From NCBI RefSeq assembly GCF_013368755.1, contig NC_049562.1, positions 5,022,001 through 5,086,000 of the forward strand: 64,000 nucleotides of DNA, given 5' to 3'. Each line of letters begins with the position of its first letter. Within the stretch, counting starts at the first letter, position 1. Below, piece by piece: positions 58,411-64,000 of this stretch. Below the pieces are notes generated by a model. The model saw only the letters and a list, made by a program, of their open reading frames with translations, was not told the DNA's origin and did not search any database. Origin of the DNA: Talaromyces rugulosus (Eukaryota; Ascomycota; Eurotiomycetes; Eurotiales; Trichocomaceae). A program made the position numbers and the translations under genes.

Positions 58411-61400
58411 ATGTCAGCCCCTCAGTCGATTGTCGTTTTTGGCGACCAAACCACCGACTTCAAACCAGGTCTACGCCAGCTGGTTGGTGTTGAAAATAAC
58501 GGTGTCTTGTCATCGTTTTTTGAATGCGTCTACTTTAACCTCCGTCAGGAGATTTCCCATCTCGGTTCCACCGAGAAGCAACTCTTCCCTCGTTTCACTA
58601 GTATCATCGATCTGCTGGCGCGCTATGAAGAAACCGATGGCCATGCCGTGCTAGAATGCACCCTCACCACAATCTACCACCTTGCGTCCTTTATTAAGTG
58701 AGTCCCTTTACTTTCCTTTCTTCTCCTCTATATCTCCCTTTTCGTGAATCTAACAAGTACTACCCACAGGTTTCATACTGATACTGGTAAAGACTACCCT
58801 AGTCCGACAAATACTCGGGTTATGGGCTTGTGCACTGGACTGTTCGCTGCAGCAGCAGTGAGTTCTTCTAAGTCTATGGCAGACCTGCTGCCGGCCGCGG
58901 TAGAAGCTGTTATGACTTCCCTGCGCGTCGGGCTGCGTGTCTTCAAAATGGGCCAGATAATAGAACCTTTCGCCAAAGCATCCGATACCTGGTCGGTATT
59001 GGTTCCTGGAACTCGCGCCCAAGATGCAGTGGGAATTGTCCGGGCTTATACACATCAAAATAAACTCTCAGTTGGCTCTCAACTCTACGTCAGTGCCGTC
59101 TCCGCCAACAGTGTGACTGTCAGTGGCCCTCCCGCTCAAATTCAGCGGTTCATCACCAACAATCCCACCATCCGCAGCTACGCCAATACCCAGATTCACG
59201 CACCCTACCACGCGCCACACCTGTTTGACGACTCGGATATAGAGGCACTCGCATCGGCTGAGAAGCTGCCTGCAGAGCTCGTTTCTCGAACACCAGTCTT
59301 ACCCTTCATATCCAGCGTCACTGGACAGCCTGTCCAGGCAGATGACTTCGTCACACTGCTCAAAACGGCAGTGAAAGAGATTTTGCGGGAGCCATTGCGC
59401 CTGGACAACATCTTTGAACATGTACCCCGCAGCATCTCGGCGGCTGGCACTGGTTCTTGCAACGTTTTGACCTTTGCTACCGGTATTGGTTCGTCCCTGG
59501 CTACAAGCCTTAAGAGCCAGAATGTAGATACAACCCTGATTGACCCTTCCTCGGGCATACAGGACAAGCGCAGTGACACCAATCCACGATACTCGACTGC
59601 TCGGGCTAAGATTGCCATCATCGGTCTGTCCGGTCGGTTCCCTGAAGCTGCTGGGCATGAGCAGTTCTGGAAGCTACTTGAAAAGGGTCTCGATGTCCAC
59701 AAACCGGTGCCATCTGATCGCTTTGGCAAAGACCACTACGATCCTACCGGAAAGCGGAAGAACACGAGCAAAGTTCAGAACGGCTGTTGGATCAACGAGC
59801 CCGGTATGTTTGACCCTCGCTTTTTCAACTTGTCGCCGCGCGAAGCTGCCCAGGCGGATCCTGGCCAGCGTTTGGCGCTGCAGACAGCCTATGAGGCCCT
59901 CGAGATGGCTGGCGTGGTGCCTGACTCTACGCCATCCACCCAACGCGACCGATTTGGAGTATTCTATGGTATGACAAGTGATGATTACCGTGAGGTGAAC
60001 AGCGGCCAGGACATTGATACCTATTTCATCCCCGGCGGCAATCGCGCCTTCACACCCGGCCGTATCAACTACTATTTCAAGTTTAGCGGACCGAGTGTCA
60101 GTGTTGACACTGCCTGTTCGTCCAGTCTCTCTGCAATTAACATGGCATGCAATTCCCTGTGGCGCAACGACTGCGATTCTGCCATCGCCGGCGGAACAAA
60201 CATCATGACAAACCCGGACAACTTTGCTGGACTAGACAAGGGTCATTTCCTCACACACAAGGGAAACTGCAACACCTTTGATGACGAGGCAGACGGCTAC
60301 TGTCGTGCTGATGCTGTCGGAACTGTGGTTTTAAAGCGACTTGATGATGCCCTGGCCGATAAGGACCCGATTTTGGGTGTCATCTTGGGAGCATACACAA
60401 ACCACAGCGCTGAGTCGGTGTCGATCACCAGACCTCATGCAGGCGCCCAGGAGTTCATTTTCCAGAAACTCCTCAACGAGTCGGGAGTGCATATGCACGA
60501 CGTTAGCTACGTGGAAATGCACGGAACCGGAACCCAGGTAAGTAAAATATAATTGTTTGGGGCAATTAAAACCAACTGATCAATTTACAGGCCGGCGATG
60601 CAGCAGAGGCGACGTCTGTTTTGAGTGCTTTCGCGCCCGATTATACTCGAAAGCGAGATCAACCACTTTACATTGGATCTGTCAAGTCCAATGTGGGCCA
60701 CGCCGAGTCGGCGTCTGGAGTGACTTCTCTCATCAAGGTGCTGCTGATGTTGCAGAAGAATCTTATCCCGCCTCACGTCGGAATAAAAACCCGGATTAAC
60801 CATACATTCCCCACTGACTTTGATGAGCGCAATGTCCATATTGCCTTCAAACCGACGCCCTGGAACCCGCCCAAGGTAGGACCGCGACGCGCCTTTGTGA
60901 ATAACTTCTCTGCTGCCGGTGGCAACACCGCACTGCTATTGGAAGAAGGGCCCAAGTACACTGAGATAGCCCGGGCTGATCCGCGCTCGACTCATGTGGT
61001 AACGATAACGGCCAAGTCACGGACTGCTCTGCAGAAGAATATCAACTCCCTGATCTCCTTTATGGACAAGTACAGCAATGACACGCAAAATAATACTGAA
61101 TTTCTGGGAAGGCTGTCGTACACTCTAACCGCTCGCCGCATTCACCACCCTTACCGGGTTGCCGTATGTGGATCGACAGTGGTTGATATTCAAAGCTCCT
61201 TGGAGGCAGTGGACTGTAACATCGTGAAACCAGTGTCCGCCAGCCCGGGTCCGGTTGTCTTTGTCTTCACCGGCCAAGGAGCGCAGTATGCCGGAATGGG
61301 CCAACACTTGTTTGCCAACCTGTCTGAATTCCGGACGGATATGTTGATGTTCGACACTATGGTGAGGCGTGAAGGACTGCCATCTATTCTTCCCTTAGTG

Positions 61401-64000
61401 GATGGAACCGTCTCTGCTGACACCCCCAACTCCGAAATTGATCCCTTGGTCTTGCAGCTCGGTGCTACATGCTTGCAGCTAGCCCTTATTCGCTTTTGGA
61501 AATCTTTGGGCATTCAACCACGCTACGTGGTCGGTCATAGTTTGGGTGAATATGCAGCCCTCACCGCTGCTGGAGTTCTCACGGCTAGTGACACGATCCA
61601 GTTGGCCTGTGCCAGAGCTCGATTACTGCAGCGCTACTGCCATGTCGGGACACACTCTATGCTTGCTGTTAGAGCTAGCCGAGAGTTACTCGCCCCCAAT
61701 CTCAACTCGAACGCCTGTGAGGTGGCCTGTGTCAACGGACCTGAGGATACGGTGATTAGCGGGCGCGAAAGTGCCATCTCTAGTCTGGCGGAGCAGTTGA
61801 AGGCCGATGGGGTCAAATGCACCAAGTTGCAAGTGCCGTATGCCTTTCACTCGTCCCAGGTGGATCCAATCCTTGACGATCTCGAGGAGGCAGCTCGTGC
61901 CGTCACATTCCACGAGCCAGCCATACCGGTGATTTCATCCCTGCTCGGAGACGTTGTGACCAACGGTGGCGTATTTGGACCGCAGTATCTGCGACGGCAC
62001 TGTCGTGAAAAGGTCGATTTCCACGGTGCTCTCGTCGCTGCCCAACAGTCGCAAGTGACACCGCTCGAGAAGACAATCTGGCTCGAGGTGGGTTCTCATC
62101 CTATCTGCTCTGCCATGATAAAATCCACCGTTGGGGTGAAAGCAACCACGTTGTCCACCATGCATCGCAAGGAGGACACCTGGAAAACGCTTTCTGGCAC
62201 GCTCGCCTCCTTTTATCTCGCTGGAGTTGAACCGTCCTGGCGCGAGTATCATCGTGATTTCGCTGCATCCCAGCGAGTGCTGCAGTTGCCAACATACAAC
62301 TGGGATAATAAGAATTACTGGATCCAGTACAAACACTCGTGGGCACTGACCAAGGGTGATGCTCCCAAAATTTCAGAAAGCGAGGCCCAATCCAATGAAG
62401 ACAAGTTTTCAACTTCGTCTGTTCAGTCAATTGTCAGCGAGAATCAGGAAAGCAATGGAGCCACGGTTGTCATGCAATCTGACTTGTCGCACCCAGAGCT
62501 CCAGCGGATGTGTAAGGGCCATTTATTAAATGGTGTCCCCCTCTGCCCATCGGTAAGCTGGACAATATCCCTTCTCCATGAAACCCCGTCGTCTTTTCTC
62601 TGTACGTAACTAACAAACTTTTGAACAGTCACTGTATGCCGATATTGCTGAGACGATGGGCAAATACTTGCTCGGAACATGCAAGCCTGAGCTCCAGGAC
62701 TACGGTGTCGATGTGAAGGATATGAGTGTCGATAAACCCTTGATTTTCCAGGGGATCAACTCGCAACCATTCCGGGCATCCGTTACAGCGGATTGGGGTA
62801 CAATGGACGCGAAGATGACCATTTACAGCGTAAACCTAGAAGGAACCAAGACAATGGAACATGCCACTTGCCGTCTGCAGTTTGCCGAAACAGGAAAGTG
62901 GCTGAAGGAATGGCAACGCATATCGTATCACATCAAAAGAAGCATTTTGCACTTGGAAACGGGTGTAGAGGAGGGCGTATGCAGTCGTTTCCGCACTGGA
63001 ATGGCATACAAGCTATTCGCCGCTCTGGTCGACTACCAGCCAGACTACAAGGGATTCCGAGACATCATCCTAGACAGCGAATCCTACGAAGCGACAGCAA
63101 CAGTCAAGTTCCAGACTCCTGCCCGCGGTTTCAAACGCAACCCCGTGTGGATTGACAGCTGCGGTCAGTTAACCGGGTTTACGCTCAACGCCAACGATGC
63201 CACCAGCAAGGACCAGGTTTACGTCAACCACGGATGGGAATCGGTTCGATTCGCCAAAGATCTTGATTATGAAAAGGTTTATCGCACCTACGTGAGGATG
63301 CTCCCCATAGGTGGGACCAAATACGCTGGCGATCTGTTCGTCCTAGACGACGATGAAATTATCGCCATGTATAGTGCAGTAACAGTAAGTCTTCCCCCAT
63401 TTGTCGATGACACGACATATCATACTCCCAAAAACCAAAAGGTGGGAATATACTGATTAGAGGTGAATAATATATAGTTCCAAGCCATCCCGCGTCGCCT
63501 CCTTGAGATAGCTTTACCATCCCCTTCTCAGTCTAAAGCGTCAACTCCCTCAGCCCGAACAAAGTCTACGAATCCCGTTTCATCTTCGTCTTCTTCAATC
63601 CAGTCAAAACAGTCAAGTAGTTCTGTTGCACCCGCTTCTTCCAAGGGATCTAGTCAAAAATCTTTGAAAAAAGTGAAGAAGGCTGAGAGCGATTCGGCAT
63701 TGATTAGCAAGGGAAGTGTCACCTCGGAGCCCATAGTTTCCACAAATGGCGCTCTGGGCCGAGCCCTAGCTATCATTGCAACGGAAGTGGGAGTTTCGAC
63801 TCAGGAGATGTCAAATGACGACGACGCTAGTTTTGCGGACTACGGAGTTGATTCTCTCCTCTCACTGACCATCACAGGTAGGCTTCGCGAGGAACTTGAC
63901 ATTGAGCTGCCATCTTCTGTTTTCATGGACTACCCAACATTTGGCCAGGTCCAGGCAGTTCTTTCTGAAAAGACTGGAACTTCTGTAGCACCATCATCGT
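58411..64000 (+). CDS. Non-reducing polyketide synthase (SAT-KS-MAT-PT-ACP...), 3' end off the window
   Basis: Five exons are visible: 58411-58697, 58770-60537, 60591-62552, 62629-63384 and 63478 onward. The visible part is about 1765 residues. Domains in order: starter-unit SAT (residues 1-350, active Cys in VMGLCTGLFAAAAV); ketosynthase from about 376 (KIAIIGLSGRFPE), with nucleophile in VDTACSSSLSA near 545 and histidines in EMHGTGTQAGD and SNVGHAESASG; malonyl-acyltransferase from about 907 (FVFTGQGAQYAGMG), Ser in GHSLGEY near 1000; product template with catalytic His in CKGHLLNGVPLCPS near 1327 and Asp in NPVWIDSCGQLTGF near 1514; a Ser/Lys-rich linker; and an acyl carrier with pantetheine Ser in YGVDSLLSL near 1716. 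No reducing domains occur between KS and ACP, so the product is an aromatic polyketide. The frame is still open just after the carrier at base 64000, so a second carrier, TE, CMeT or reductase domain may follow. Confidence 0.95.

Noticed and set aside
59205..59729. 174-codon minus-strand frame inside the polyketide synthase
   Set aside because: Shadow of the SAT/KS coding strand, which has continuous family motifs.
1..64000. tRNA, rRNA, CRISPR array, transposase or reverse transcriptase
   Set aside because: I looked for tRNA B-box-like GGTTCRANNCC sequences, regular direct repeats and transposase or RT motifs and saw none I could support by eye.

Overview
This window is a gene-dense piece of a filamentous ascomycete genome. 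Eurotiales (the Aspergillus/Penicillium group) is the most likely source. The evidence is short 50-100 nt introns with GTAAGT/GTATGT donors and CTAAC-type branch sites, intergenic gaps of 0.1-2 kb, orthologues of yeast genes with filamentous-fungal additions, and a non-reducing polyketide synthase with an N-terminal SAT domain. Species cannot be read from the sequence. Intron borders below were placed by eye so that reading frame and family motifs stay continuous.

Layout, left to right. 1-8.3 kb: a CLPTM1-family membrane protein (cut by the left edge), an unusual short-chain dehydrogenase-like protein, an Asx-homology nuclear protein, the R-SNARE Sec22 and Elongator subunit Elp5. 8.3-10.1 kb: no gene seen. 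10.1-14.8 kb: a GPI-anchor de-N-acetylase (PIG-L/Gpi12) followed by two GT32/Och1-type glycosyltransferases in tandem. 15.9-22.8 kb: a tri-snRNP protein (SNRNP27 type), a Tda3-like FAD oxidoreductase, ER glucosidase I and an MMTAG2-domain protein. 23.3-31 kb: a CRT10-family protein with an inferred 8-nt exon, an M50B-like membrane protease and the Rab GAP Gyp7. 31-41.5 kb: the P4-ATPase Neo1 and the COPII scaffold Sec16, divergently arranged. 42-48 kb: an MFS sugar transporter, the Sec1-binding protein Mso1 and the ribosome-assembly factor Mak16. 48.8-55 kb: a zinc-finger reading frame broken by one in-frame stop, the STRIPAK subunit Far11/STRIP and dolichyl-diphosphate phosphatase Cax4. 55.7-64 kb: an O-methyltransferase and a non-reducing polyketide synthase transcribed away from a shared promoter.

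Two functional themes recur, probably without co-regulation. One is secretion and glycosylation: Sec22, PIG-L, two GT32 enzymes, glucosidase I, Gyp7, Neo1, Sec16, Mso1 and Cax4. The other is RNA and chromatin work: ASXH, Elp5, SNRNP27, MMTAG2 and Mak16. The right end is different: after an AT-rich gap at about 55.1-55.6 kb the housekeeping genes stop and a secondary-metabolite cluster begins and runs out of the window. It should contain more genes to the right. Its domain order is SAT-KS-MAT-PT-ACP, with the C-terminal release domain outside the window, so the product cannot be assigned.
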